DNA from: Tautonia plasticadhaerens
GTDB lineage: Bacteria > Planctomycetota > Planctomycetia > Isosphaerales > Isosphaeraceae
Assembly (NCBI RefSeq): GCF_007752535.1
Contig: NZ_CP036426.1
Location: 2,852,001-2,916,000, forward strand
DNA: 64,000 bases
Direction of reading: 5' to 3'
Under the pieces are notes generated by a model that was given only the letters and a program-made list of their open reading frames with translations, was not told the DNA's origin and made no database searches. Positions 17,702-26,353 of this stretch are shown here, piece after piece (within the stretch, counting starts at the first letter, position 1; each line of letters starts with the position of its first letter). A program made the position numbers and the translations under genes.

Positions 17702-19228
17702 GGGTGGGCGTCTCGAAAGTAGGTGGGAAATCCCGTACAACAGGGGTGGCTGATGGGATCGACGGATTTCACCCACAACCTCGCACGGACATCCCGCCAT
17801 GCGCACCCCCGATTCGGGCCTGACCCCGGAGCAGGCCGCCGACGCCGAGCGGATCTACCAGGCCCTCCACGCCGCCTCCGAGGAGGACCATTGGCGGATC
17901 GCCCAGCTCCTCGCCTCGCGGGGCGACGACCGACTCTTCGGGCAGACCGAGCACGAGGTCCGCGACCTCGTCCACAAGACCGGGGCCAAGGCGATTCAGG
18001 CCGCCCTCGACGGGCGGAAAAAGGGGGGTACCGGGGGTCGAGCGTGAGCTGCCCGACCTGCCTCGAGCCGGCCAAGTTCATGGGCCACCGTCCCCGCCGG
18101 GTGGTCAGCCTGCTCGGGGCGGTACGGGTCACCCGGGCGTACTACCACTGCCCCCACTGCCACGGCGGCTTCGCCCCCGGCGACGCCGTGATGCGGGTGC
18201 CCGAGGCGGCGCTGACCCCGGCGGCCTACGAGGTCGCCTGCCTGGCCGGGGCGCTCTCGGCGTTCGCCGAGGCGGCCGAGGTGACCTTGCCGAAGATGGC
18301 CGGGCTGCGCCTGGCCGAGTCGACGGTCGAGCGGGCCGCCGAGGCGGCCGGGGCCGAGGTCGGCCGGCGGCTGGCCGCCGGGGAGGTCTTCGGCGGGGCC
18401 CGCGCCTGGCACTGGCACAAGGACGCCGAGGGCAAGACCTGCGCGTACGTGGCGGCGGACGCGACCGGGGTCGGGCAGCAGGGCGAGGGCGGGTCGTCGG
18501 CCGAGGGGCGGATGGCCACCGTGGCGATGGTCTACAACCCGGTCCCCGAGGTGTCCGCCCGCCGGGCGCGGCCCGACGGCCCGCCGCCCCGGTTCCGGGC
18601 CCGCTACGTGGCGGGGCTGTGCGGCGTGGCCCCCCTGGGCGAGCCGCTCCGGCGGCAGGCGGCGCAGGTGGGGATGGACCGGGCCGAGCGGTGGATCGCG
18701 CTGACCGACGGGGGCAGCGGGCTGGAGGGCTGGGCGCGTGCCAACTTCGGGAGGGTCGAGGCGGTGATCCTCGACTTCTACCACGCCGCCGAATACCTGG
18801 GGGGCCTGGCCCGCGCCCTGTTCCCGGGCGACGACGAAGCGCGGGAGGGCTGGCTGGGCGACTGGTGCCACCGGCTGAAATACGAGGGCGGCCCGACCGT
18901 ACTCGAGGCGTTGCGAGGCCTGGAGGTGCGCGGCCACGCGGCGAAGGAAGCACGAGCGGAGGTGGTGCGGTACTTCACCAACCAGGCGCACCGCATGGAC
19001 TACCCGGGCTACGTGGCCAAGGGTTGGGCGATCGGCTCGGGGCCGGTGGAGGCGGCGTGCAAGACGGTCATCGGGCAGCGGATGAAGGGCTCGGGGATGA
19101 GGTGGGGCGCCGACGGGGCCGACGCCCTGAGCCACTTGCGGGCGTTGTTCAAGAGCGGAGATCGGCAGTGGGACGCCTTCTGGTGCCCCACACCGAACTG
19201 ATTCCACCTACAAACGAGACGCCCTCCC
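17702..19228 (+). mobile_element. ISKra4-family insertion sequence
   Basis: A 1527-bp element whose ends are imperfect inverted repeats built on GGGNGGGCGTCTCG then GTAGGTGG. It is flanked by a 9-bp direct duplication CCTCTACAC (17693-17701 and 19229-19237). It disrupts the HTH gene at 17667. A decayed relative is at 53599-55108. Confidence 0.9.
17799..19201 (+). CDS. ISKra4-family transposase, two frames joined by -1 frameshift
   Basis: The first frame (17799-18047, 82 aa, MRTPDSGLTPEQAADAERIY) ends after a run of five A and six G (18018-18028). Slipping back one base leads into the second frame, which has a zinc-binding start (VSCPTCLEPAKFMGH, YYHCPHCHGGFAPGD). The DDE core follows: AYVAADATGVGQQGEG, then EAVILDFYHAAEYLGGLARA and IGSGPVEAACKTVIGQRMKG, which carries the Glu. 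The end is GSGMRWGADGADALSHLRAL. A frameshift at this position is known for ISKra4 relatives, so the gene is probably functional. The catalytic pieces are all present. Confidence 0.88.
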
Positions 19229-19475
19229 CCTCTACACCCCGAGTCGGCTGGTCGCCCTCTTCCGGGGGATCGCCGATGGCCTCTCCCGGGACTGGGCGGC
19301 GGAGGAGGCCGGCATCAGCAAGCGGACCCTGCAACGCTGGATCAAGGCCGGCCGCGCCGGCGATCCTCGCTATGCCGAGCTGGCCGAGGCGGTCGCGACG
19401 GCCGAGCGGCTGGCCGGCTGGGGTCGGGAGATCGCCCCGACCTTCAGGGAGCTGTTCCGACGCCGGGTGATCTGA

Positions 19476-19949
19476 CGCCGCCATCCCGCCTGAAACCGAG
19501 GGAGAACGGAATGGCGGGTGCCAGGACCGGGGGCGTCGGGGTTCCGGCGCCAGCCATTCCACAGAACTGCAAAGGAATAGGAGGGCGCCGGTGCCAGAAC
19601 GGGGGGCCCGAAGGGGACCGATTTCGGGGGGTGGTTCTGGCGTCGCGTTTCGCTGAGAGCAGCGGAATGAACAGGGGGGATCGGTGCCGAAACCGATCCG
19701 GACGAGGACGCCCCGAGCCGACGGGGTTTGTGTCGCCCTCTCTGGAGGGCCGGGCGTTATGATCACCGGGGGAGCGGGTCCACGGCCTGCAATGACCGTT
19801 TGTTCAGAGTTGCGACTTCTGCCCAACAAGACGCACCGACCAGGAGAACCTGAACGCCTCCCGGTCGATGCGTACGGGACCGTTCCCGGGCGCGGCCCGG
19901 ATCGCTCGTACGCCCCATCGGCGGGAGCCGATCGGCCGGGACCGGCGGA
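19476..19949. other. Intergenic, no gene seen
   Basis: About 470 bases without a convincing coding frame. Possible frames here have no recognisable motif and no ribosome site. No repeat or hairpin stands out. Confidence 0.5.
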
Positions 19950-21815
19950 TCAGGAGCGGATCAAGCCGACGCCCGATGGATCCCGGGGATTGGCTTGACT
20001 GCTGCCCTCCTCGTCGTCGCGGAGCGACCGGAGCTCGTCCAGGAGTTCCCGGATCGTGGACTCGAGCTGCCGGATGCGACGATCACGCTCGTCGCGATCG
20101 GGTTGAGGGCCGGCCTGTTCCTGATCGACCTGCCGCATCCGGGCCTCGGCCTGCTGGAGGACCTTGCGGTCCGCCTCGAGCTGCGCATCGTCGATGTACC
20201 CGAGCTCATGCATCCGCTCCGCGGAGCGGACCCGTTCCCGGGCTAATTCGAGGGCCTGAGCCGCCGCGGCCTCGGGGTTGGCGGTGGGACCGGTTGAGCC
20301 TTCTCGAGGAGCCGCGTCGACGCCCTTGAGGGACTCTGTGGCGCGCCTGGCCTCCAGCGTCTCGCCGAGCTTCTCCATCTGCTTGGCGAACTCGGAGTCG
20401 GGGCCGAACTTCGACTCCATCTGCTTGGCGAACTCGGAGTCGGGGCCGAACTTCGACTCCATCTCCCTGCCTAGGGCCTCCATCTTCTTCTCGAACTCGG
20501 GGCCGAACTTCGACTCCATCTCCTTGCCGAGGGCCTCCATCTGCTTGGCGAGCGCCTCCAGCTCCTTGGCCTTGTCCGCCTGCGCCGCTCGGGAAGTCTC
20601 ACCGTCGTCCTGCACGGCGGCCTCATGCGGGTCAAGCGTCGCGAGGAGGACCGGAGCAGCCCGGGGTTCGTCGAGCGTCGAGGCCGGGCCGGCGGAGGTC
20701 CACGAGGGCAACGACAGCACCGCGAGCAGGCCCGCTCCCAGCAGGGTGACGCGGGACGGGCGGCAAGCGACTCGTTCTCGCAGGATCATCGTCAGTCTCC
20801 TCTCGAAGAAGCGGCCCGCGCCACCGATGCCCAACGAGGGCGCCGGCGGCCCGGACGGGCGGCGGGATAGGGATTCACCGATCTGGAAGAGGACCTCGGC
20901 GTACGAGACGCGGTCCCCGGGCAAGGCCCAGACGACCCAGGCGTCGCAGGCCAGCTCGGCCTCGGCGTCGAGCCGACGCCGGACCAGCCAATACAGCGGG
21001 CTCCACCACCAGAGCCAGCCGGCGGCCAGCCCGAGCCGGGCGACCCAGTGGTCACCCCGTCGCAGGTGGGCCAGCTCGTGGGCGAGGATCCCGCGCCAGC
21101 GCCCCGCGTCGAGCGATTCGACGAGGTCCGCCGGGAGGAGGAGCCTGGGGCGGCCCAGGCACCAGATCATCGGGGGCCCGAGTCGGGGGACGACGCACAG
21201 CTCGGGCACGCGGACGCCGATCCGCTCGGCGAGGCGAGCGGCCTCGACCTCGAGCCATTCGGGGGCGGGGATGGCCCGGCGGAGGTGTCGGCGAAAGCGG
21301 AGGATCCGGGCCATCTGGACGGCCGCGACTACGGCCGAGGCGGCGAGCCAGGCGGCCACCACGCTCCTCCGGATTCCTCCCCTATCGGACAGCCCCGGCC
21401 GGGATCCGTCGGACGTCGAGGTGCGGGGGGATCGGGCATCAGCGTCCACGGACGCCACCCCGGGAGCCCGGGCACCACCGACGGTCACGACCGGCGTCCG
21501 ACCCGACCGGGTCGCGATCGGCTCCGGGCCGGCTCCCGGGCCCGGCCCGGGGGGTGACCCCGGCGCGGAGGCTTCCAGGACATCGAACTCCGAGGGGGCG
21601 AACGACAGGCGCGACTCAATGTTGAGCCCGCCCCGGGCCGGCGGAGCGAGCGACCACGGCCAGTTCACCGGTGGCGGGATCACGAGCTTGAGCAAGGCCA
21701 CGAGCCAGAAGACGTGCCTCGCGGCGGGGGAGAGCCGATCGCTCCGTCCGGCTAAGATCGCCACCGCGGCCAGCCCCGCCACGACCATCGTCGTCTCGGC
21801 GAACCACCACACCAT
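19950..21815 (-). CDS. BlaR1/MecR1-type M56 metallopeptidase with coiled-coil tail
   Basis: Start at 21815 (MVWWFAETTMVVAGLAAVAI) after a GGGAGG box. The 621-aa product has N-terminal membrane helices, then the M56 zinc-protease part with ILAHELAHLRRGDHW (HExxH) and, downstream, RLDAEAELACDAWVV. A last helix (LLGAGLLAVLSLPSW) precedes a periplasmic or cytoplasmic charged tail. That tail is a long coiled coil made partly of near-identical repeats (20376-20459). The BlaI-like repressor gene is 58 bp upstream. The pair would work by signal-driven cleavage of the repressor; there is no penicillin-binding sensor domain, so the signal is unlikely to be a beta-lactam. Confidence 0.85.
   Translation of the reverse strand: MVWWFAETTMVVAGLAAVAILAGRSDRLSPAARHVFWLVALLKLVIPPPVNWPWSLAPPARGGLNIESRLSFAPSEFDVLEASAPGSPPGPGPGAGPEPIATRSGRTPVVTVGGARAPGVASVDADARSPRTSTSDGSRPGLSDRGGIRRSVVAAWLAASAVVAAVQMARILRFRRHLRRAIPAPEWLEVEAARLAERIGVRVPELCVVPRLGPPMIWCLGRPRLLLPADLVESLDAGRWRGILAHELAHLRRGDHWVARLGLAAGWLWWWSPLYWLVRRRLDAEAELACDAWVVWALPGDRVSYAEVLFQIGESLSRRPSGPPAPSLGIGGAGRFFERRLTMILRERVACRPSRVTLLGAGLLAVLSLPSWTSAGPASTLDEPRAAPVLLATLDPHEAAVQDDGETSRAAQADKAKELEALAKQMEALGKEMESKFGPEFEKKMEALGREMESKFGPDSEFAKQMESKFGPDSEFAKQMEKLGETLEARRATESLKGVDAAPREGSTGPTANPEAAAAQALELARERVRSAERMHELGYIDDAQLEADRKVLQQAEARMRQVDQEQAGPQPDRDERDRRIRQLESTIRELLDELRSLRDDEEGSSQANPRDPSGVGLIRS
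20376..20459 (-). repeat. Two exact 42-bp tandem repeats inside the M56 gene
   Basis: The 42-bp unit encodes ESKFGPDSEFAKQM and is exactly duplicated in tandem. Weaker copies (MEALGREMESKFGP, MEALGKEMESKFGP) flank it. Exact DNA identity implies a recent expansion, and unit number may vary between strains without breaking the frame. Confidence 0.85.
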
Positions 21816-21873
21816 GGTCTTGCCTCCCGTCCCGGGCGATGCGGCCCGGATGCCCGGCCGCGCCACCCGACAT

Positions 21874-22290
21874 TTAGCCTCCGGATTGACCCGGTCGCTT
21901 GGCCGGGCGAGACCGGCCACGCTGCTCGTCGATCAGCTGCCGGAACCGCGCCAACTCCTCGGGGGAGAACCGGTGGGATTGCACCAGCGTCAGGACCAGG
22001 GGCGCGGCCCGGCCATCGCAGAGCTCATCGGCGGCTGCCTTGAGCCGCTCGCCGAGCAGGTCGTCGCGCGTCAGGGCCGCCCGGTAGACGTGGGGGACCG
22101 CCGACGGGTCGACGGCGACGGCCCGCTTGGCCTGGAGCCGTTGCAGGAGGGTCGCCACCGTGGTGTAGGCCCAGCGTCGCCCCCGGCCCTGGAGCGTCGA
22201 GTTGATCTGCCGGACCGTCGCCGGCCCGTGGTCCCAGAGTGCCTTGAGGACCTCCAGCTCCGCGTCGCTCAGGTTGGGCCGATTCGCCAT
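21874..22290 (-). CDS. BlaI/MecI/CopY-family transcriptional repressor
   Basis: A 138-aa winged-helix repressor: MANRPNLSDAELEVLKALWD opens the family domain, WAYTTVATLLQRLQAKRAVA is the recognition region, and VYRAALTRDDLLGERLKAAA leads into the dimerisation helices. BlaI proteins bind dyads upstream of their own operon as dimers and are cut by the cognate M56 protease. That protease is encoded next (21815-19950). Dyads fitting an operator lie at 22345-22374. Pairs of this type are common in planctomycetes and mostly of unknown signal. Confidence 0.9.
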   Translation of the reverse strand: MANRPNLSDAELEVLKALWDHGPATVRQINSTLQGRGRRWAYTTVATLLQRLQAKRAVAVDPSAVPHVYRAALTRDDLLGERLKAAADELCDGRAAPLVLTLVQSHRFSPEELARFRQLIDEQRGRSRPAKRPGQSGG

Positions 22291-22344
22291 GGTCGCTCCG
22301 ATCTCCCCGTCGTCGCCGCGCCTCGGGCGGACCATCGACATGGT

Positions 22345-22374
22345 GTAGAGGCAAGATCTACTACATCGCGTAGA
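22345..22374. promoter_or_regulatory. Putative BlaI-type operator
   Basis: Three half sites, GTAGA (22345-22349), TCTAC (22357-22361) and GTAGA (22370-22374), form two overlapping dyads that include TACTACA, close to the TACA/TGTA core of BlaI/MecI operators. It lies 55 bp upstream of the repressor ATG, so autoregulation is likely. Confidence 0.6.
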
Positions 22375-22782
22375 TGGCGCCAAGGGGCTGACCCATTTTT
22401 CCGGGGAGGTGACGCCCGTCCGATCGGCGGCCCGGCAGCCCGGAGGAGGCGACCGATCACTCTTGAGTCCGGATCGCACGGAGGTACGAGCAATCCCACA
22501 GGATCGGTCGACGGAGGTCGGCGTTTCGAGCGGGCCGCCGATGAGGCGTCGGTTCGAGGTCCGTCCGCGAGCGCGCCGGGCAGCGAGGCGGGAGACCGGG
22601 CAGGGCGTCTTCCGGCTCAGACAGGGCCAGGTGAGCATGTCGCCATCTGCCCCAATTGACGCACCTGAAAGAGTTCTCACGAAGCCGGGATCGCAAGCCT
22701 GACGTTCTTGACGTCCAGCAAACCACGTGGTGATGCAGTCTGCTCGACGGCGATGGCCGTTCGCCTCGTGGGCGTACGTGTT
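22375..22782. other. Intergenic, no gene seen
   Basis: About 400 bases between the repressor promoter and the end of the WD40 gene. No supported frame, RNA or repeat is visible. Confidence 0.5.
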
Positions 22783-25032
22783 TCAGGGCAAGTCGGTTCC
22801 CGGTGCCCGGAGATTCAGGGCGGACTCGAGCCGGTCCGGGCGGTTGAGATGCGGGCCCAGGGATTCGGGGGGCAGCAGCTCATCGCCGACGCGCCACGAG
22901 AGGAGGCGACCGACGCCGGGCGAACCGTCGTAGTAGCCGTCCGGGTGATAGGCCAGCCATTCCTCATCGACCGTGTCGCCGCGACGCTCGGGGAACGCGA
23001 AGAGCGTGACCAGGTGCCGCCCGGACGCGACCTCCCAGGCGTTCGTCGTCCCGTAGCTGCCGCCGCTGACCACGAGCCGGCCGTCAGCCGAGAAGGCGAG
23101 CGACTGGGTCCGCTTGAGATGCCCGTACAGCTGACGGAGCGGCTCTCCCGTCCGAGCGTCCCAGAGCCGGACCGTCTTGCCGCCCGTGGCCAGGATGGCG
23201 CCGTCGGGCGACAGGGCCATCGGCCGTCCCGAGACGGCGGGGTCCGAGAACGTGCGCCGCAATTCGCCCGTCCGGACGTCCCAGAGGCGCACCGGCTCGG
23301 CGAAGTTCTGGTTCACGCCGGCCGTGCACGTCGCGAGCGTCGACCCGTCCCGGCTGATCGCGACGCAGGTCATCGGCCGGTCTCCCGTGATGGCCCCGGC
23401 CTGCGAGGCCTCGGGCCGGAAGCTGCGGACGCGACGGCCCGAGCGGACCTCCCAGAGGTGGGTGGTCCCGTCGCCGGCGCCGCAGGCGAGGGCCGTGCCA
23501 TCGGCCGAGAAGGCGAGCGAGGTCGCACCCCTGGTGTGACCCGACAAGGTCCGCGAGACGGTGCCCGTCCGGGGGTCGCGGAGCTGGATCAGGCCGTCGG
23601 CGTCGGCGCCGGCGAGCGTCGCCCCGTCGGGTGCGAAGGCGACCGCGAGCACCTCGGCCGCGTGGTCCCCCGCAGACCAGGCGTGCTCCCCAGTCGCGAC
23701 ATCCCAGACGCGGACGACGCCCTTGCCATCGGGGCTCCCGCCGCCGGCGGCGACGCGATGGCCGTCCGGTGCGAGGGCCACCGCCATGATCTGATCGGCC
23801 GGGGCGCCCAGCCGTCGGATCAGTCGCCCCTTCCTCGCGTCCCACAGCCGGACCGCCCCCGGACCGATCCCCTCTGCCCCCGCCTCGCGCACGCCCAAGG
23901 CGAAGCGGCCGTCGCTGCTGCCCGTGGCCAACAGCGCGCCGTCCTCCGTGAGCACGACCGAATTGACCTGCTCGAAGGCACCGGGCGTGTGCCACTGCTC
24001 TCGGCCGGTCGCGAGGCTGGTACGCTTGATCGTATGGTCGTGGCTCCCGCTGATAATCGCGTCGCCGTCGGGAGCGAAGGCGACGGACGTGACGCCGTGA
24101 TGGTGGCTCGTCACGACCCGGCCCGGGACCTCGGACGCGAGGTCGTACAGCCGCACCTCCGCCCCGATCCCGCAGGCGAGGGACGTGCCGTCGGGCGCGA
24201 AGGCCAGGGACAGGAACCGCCCCGACTCGGCCTCGGCGCGCTTGAGATCGCCGGAGGCGGCATCCCAGAGCCGCCACTCGCATCGCTCCGTCCCCCTCCA
24301 GGCCGGTCGGGGCCAATCGTGGCCGCGGTGGAAGGACCAGTCGCAGCTCCCGCTGGCGAGAGTCGTCCCATCCGGCGAGAAGGCCACGGTGCAGACCCAG
24401 TCGCGATGGCCAGTGAGGGTCCGACCGAGCTGTCCGGTCCTCATGTCCCAGAGCCGCACCGTCTTGTCGCCGCCGCAGGCGAGGGTGGCGCCGTCGGGCG
24501 AGAAGGCGAGGGTGGTGGCCCGGAAGGGCTGGTCCGCGAGCCGGTGCCGGAGGTTCCCCGTCGCGAGGTCCCACACGAGGATTTGCCGGTCCGTCCCGGT
24601 CGAGGCGAGCATCGTCCCGTCGGGCGAGAAGGTGCAGGCGTCCGTCTCCCACTCGGTGTGCCCGGTGAGCGTGCGCAGGCGACGGCCCGTCTGCACGTCG
24701 TAGATCCCGACCAGCTTGTCCATGTGGAAGCCCCCCGCCGCCAGGCTCCGCCCGTCGGGAGAGAAGCTGACCGAGCGATCGCCGACCTCGCCGATCGCCC
24801 GCAGTAGGACGCCGGTCTTCGCATCGTAGAGGCGGACCCCACCCTCGTTGGCGGCGCCGGCGACGATCGAACCGTCGGGCGAGACGGCCACCGAATTCAC
24901 CCCTGCCGCGGGCGGTGTCTGGAGGACGAGCTTCGGCGTTGGCGGTTCCTCCGGCGAGCCGCCGGTGAGGGCGATCAGGCCGAGGGCGATCAGGCCGAGG
25001 GCGAGGGCCGGTCGAGCGATCCCGGATCGCAT
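22783..25032 (-). CDS. Secreted WD40-repeat protein
   Basis: A 749-aa protein with an N-terminal signal sequence (ALALGLIALGLIALTGG) and no lipobox Cys. The remainder is a string of WD40 blades, each with a VAFSPDGTTLASG-like strand and a VRLWDARTGE-like end; at least twelve can be counted, enough for two propellers. The C-terminal 90 residues (FAFPERRGDTVDEEWLAYHP, DGYYDGSPGVGRLLSWRVGD) are the non-propeller tail common in planctomycete WD40 proteins. The leader AGGAGTGAACAC before the ATG is nearly the same as that of the FG-GAP gene. It is the last gene of the sigma-kinase operon; a binding or scaffolding role is inferred. Confidence 0.85.
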   Translation of the reverse strand: MRSGIARPALALGLIALGLIALTGGSPEEPPTPKLVLQTPPAAGVNSVAVSPDGSIVAGAANEGGVRLYDAKTGVLLRAIGEVGDRSVSFSPDGRSLAAGGFHMDKLVGIYDVQTGRRLRTLTGHTEWETDACTFSPDGTMLASTGTDRQILVWDLATGNLRHRLADQPFRATTLAFSPDGATLACGGDKTVRLWDMRTGQLGRTLTGHRDWVCTVAFSPDGTTLASGSCDWSFHRGHDWPRPAWRGTERCEWRLWDAASGDLKRAEAESGRFLSLAFAPDGTSLACGIGAEVRLYDLASEVPGRVVTSHHHGVTSVAFAPDGDAIISGSHDHTIKRTSLATGREQWHTPGAFEQVNSVVLTEDGALLATGSSDGRFALGVREAGAEGIGPGAVRLWDARKGRLIRRLGAPADQIMAVALAPDGHRVAAGGGSPDGKGVVRVWDVATGEHAWSAGDHAAEVLAVAFAPDGATLAGADADGLIQLRDPRTGTVSRTLSGHTRGATSLAFSADGTALACGAGDGTTHLWEVRSGRRVRSFRPEASQAGAITGDRPMTCVAISRDGSTLATCTAGVNQNFAEPVRLWDVRTGELRRTFSDPAVSGRPMALSPDGAILATGGKTVRLWDARTGEPLRQLYGHLKRTQSLAFSADGRLVVSGGSYGTTNAWEVASGRHLVTLFAFPERRGDTVDEEWLAYHPDGYYDGSPGVGRLLSWRVGDELLPPESLGPHLNRPDRLESALNLRAPGTDLP

Positions 25033-25113
25033 GTGTTCACTCCTTATCCCTGGGCATCAACATGGTGGGTCGGACGATCGTTCACGTCGATGGGCCTCGG
25101 GAGGCGGCGCCCC

Positions 25114-26349
25114 TCAAGTCCCGAAGAGGATTTCCACTCGCTCCTCCTCGACGCACCGTGTCGCGATGTCGGGCTTTCCGTCGCCGTTGAAATCGGCCAC
25201 CGCCAGCCGCCAGGCACCCTTCCCGGTCCGATAGGGAGACCCGTCGGCCGGCCGGAAGCCGCCCCTCCCGTCGCCCTCGAACACGCGGATGGCCTCGTCA
25301 CCGGCGACGACCAGGTCGGCGTTGCCGTCGCGGTCCATGTCGGCGATCTCCACGCCCCAGGCGCCATGACCGAGCTGGAGTGGCGAGCCGGGTGCGGGAG
25401 AGAGCACGCCGTGACCATCGTTGATCAGGATGGTCAGCGCGGCCCCGCCCTCGGAGTGAGTCGCCACGACGTCCGGCCGGCGATCGTCGTCCAGGTCGCC
25501 CGCCGCGACGTACCAGATGCCGGCATCGCAGGTAAGAGGCGATCCTGGCGCCGGGGCCAATTCGCCTCGGCCGTTGCCCAGCAGGATCTGGAGTGTTTCG
25601 AGGTCGGGGCCGCTATTGGGGACGAGGACGTCCGCACATCCGTCACCGTTGATGTCGGTCGCCGCGATGGGGTAGGGACTCCGGCCGCACGGGAACGGGG
25701 ACTGGGGCGCTCGGGCGAATCGACCATGGCCGTCGCCCAGGAGCAGGGACACGTCGCCGTCGGCGTTATTGGCGGTCACGATGTCCGGGTGCCCATCGCC
25801 GTCCGCGTCGGCGATTGCGAGCCCGTGAGTGTGCGGCTGCTCCCCGATGCGCGCGATGAACGGCGAGCCGGGAGCGGCCCGGAACCGACCGTCTCCGACG
25901 CCGAGCAGGACGGTCACGGCGTAGCTGTCGTGATCGGCCAGGACAACGTCCAACCGACCATCATGGTTGACGTCCTCAACCGCAATCTCGCTGGCCTTCC
26001 CCGGCAGATCCGCGGTGATGTCCGGCTCTCTTCGCCAGGGACGGTGGGCGCTGCCGAGGAAGACATTCAACGTCGTCCCGGTGCACAACACCAAGTCGGC
26101 GCAGCGATCGCCGTCGACGTCGCCGGCGGCGAGGGTACCGTCGGGGGCGGGAAGCGGTGAGCCCGGCGCCGGGGCGAGCAGCGTGTGAGGCTCCGATCTC
26201 GGGACTGCGGATCCGCACTTCTCGTCTGGCCCCGTTCGCGTTACCAGCGTCGAGACCGAGCCGATGTCGGAGCCGGGATGGGCCGGAGCGGTGGCCCCGA
26301 ACACGATCAGGCCGAGGGCCAGCAGCGGCGATAGGCACCTTGTATGCAT
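25114..26349 (-). CDS. Secreted FG-GAP/VCBS repeat protein
   Basis: A 411-aa protein with signal peptide (LSPLLALGLIVFGATAPAHP) followed by about seven FG-GAP-type blades. They contain calcium-binding-like loops such as DVDGDRCADLV, DVNHDGRLDVV, DADGDGHPDIV, DINGDGCADVL, DMDRDGNADLV and DFNGDGKPDIA, each followed by LLGDGHGRF-like turns. This is the integrin-like beta-propeller common in planctomycete surface proteins. It begins 4 bp after the kinase stop and has an AGGAGTGAA ribosome site, so it is co-transcribed with the kinase. Binding partner unknown. Confidence 0.87.
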   Translation of the reverse strand: MHTRCLSPLLALGLIVFGATAPAHPGSDIGSVSTLVTRTGPDEKCGSAVPRSEPHTLLAPAPGSPLPAPDGTLAAGDVDGDRCADLVLCTGTTLNVFLGSAHRPWRREPDITADLPGKASEIAVEDVNHDGRLDVVLADHDSYAVTVLLGVGDGRFRAAPGSPFIARIGEQPHTHGLAIADADGDGHPDIVTANNADGDVSLLLGDGHGRFARAPQSPFPCGRSPYPIAATDINGDGCADVLVPNSGPDLETLQILLGNGRGELAPAPGSPLTCDAGIWYVAAGDLDDDRRPDVVATHSEGGAALTILINDGHGVLSPAPGSPLQLGHGAWGVEIADMDRDGNADLVVAGDEAIRVFEGDGRGGFRPADGSPYRTGKGAWRLAVADFNGDGKPDIATRCVEEERVEILFGT

Positions 26350-26353
26350 GGGT

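Larger units (their letters stand above)
17667..19475 (+). pseudogene. Third HTH gene, split by an ISKra4 element
   Basis: The first codons, MGNQGGRPNLYT (17667-17701), run into the IS. The rest resumes at 19238 as PSRLVALFRGIADGLSRDWA, then EEAGISKRTLQRWIKAGRAG and ends FRELFRRRVI at 19475. Removing the IS and one 9-bp duplication restores one uninterrupted frame of about 90 aa. AAGGAA precedes the ATG. The intact protein would be an HTH protein of the same type as the two upstream genes. The exact restoration shows a recent insertion into a working gene. Confidence 0.8.

Noticed and set aside
19684-19998. A 104-aa plus-strand frame before the M56 gene
   Set aside because: It overlaps the end of the M56 gene and has no protein-like pattern or start signal.
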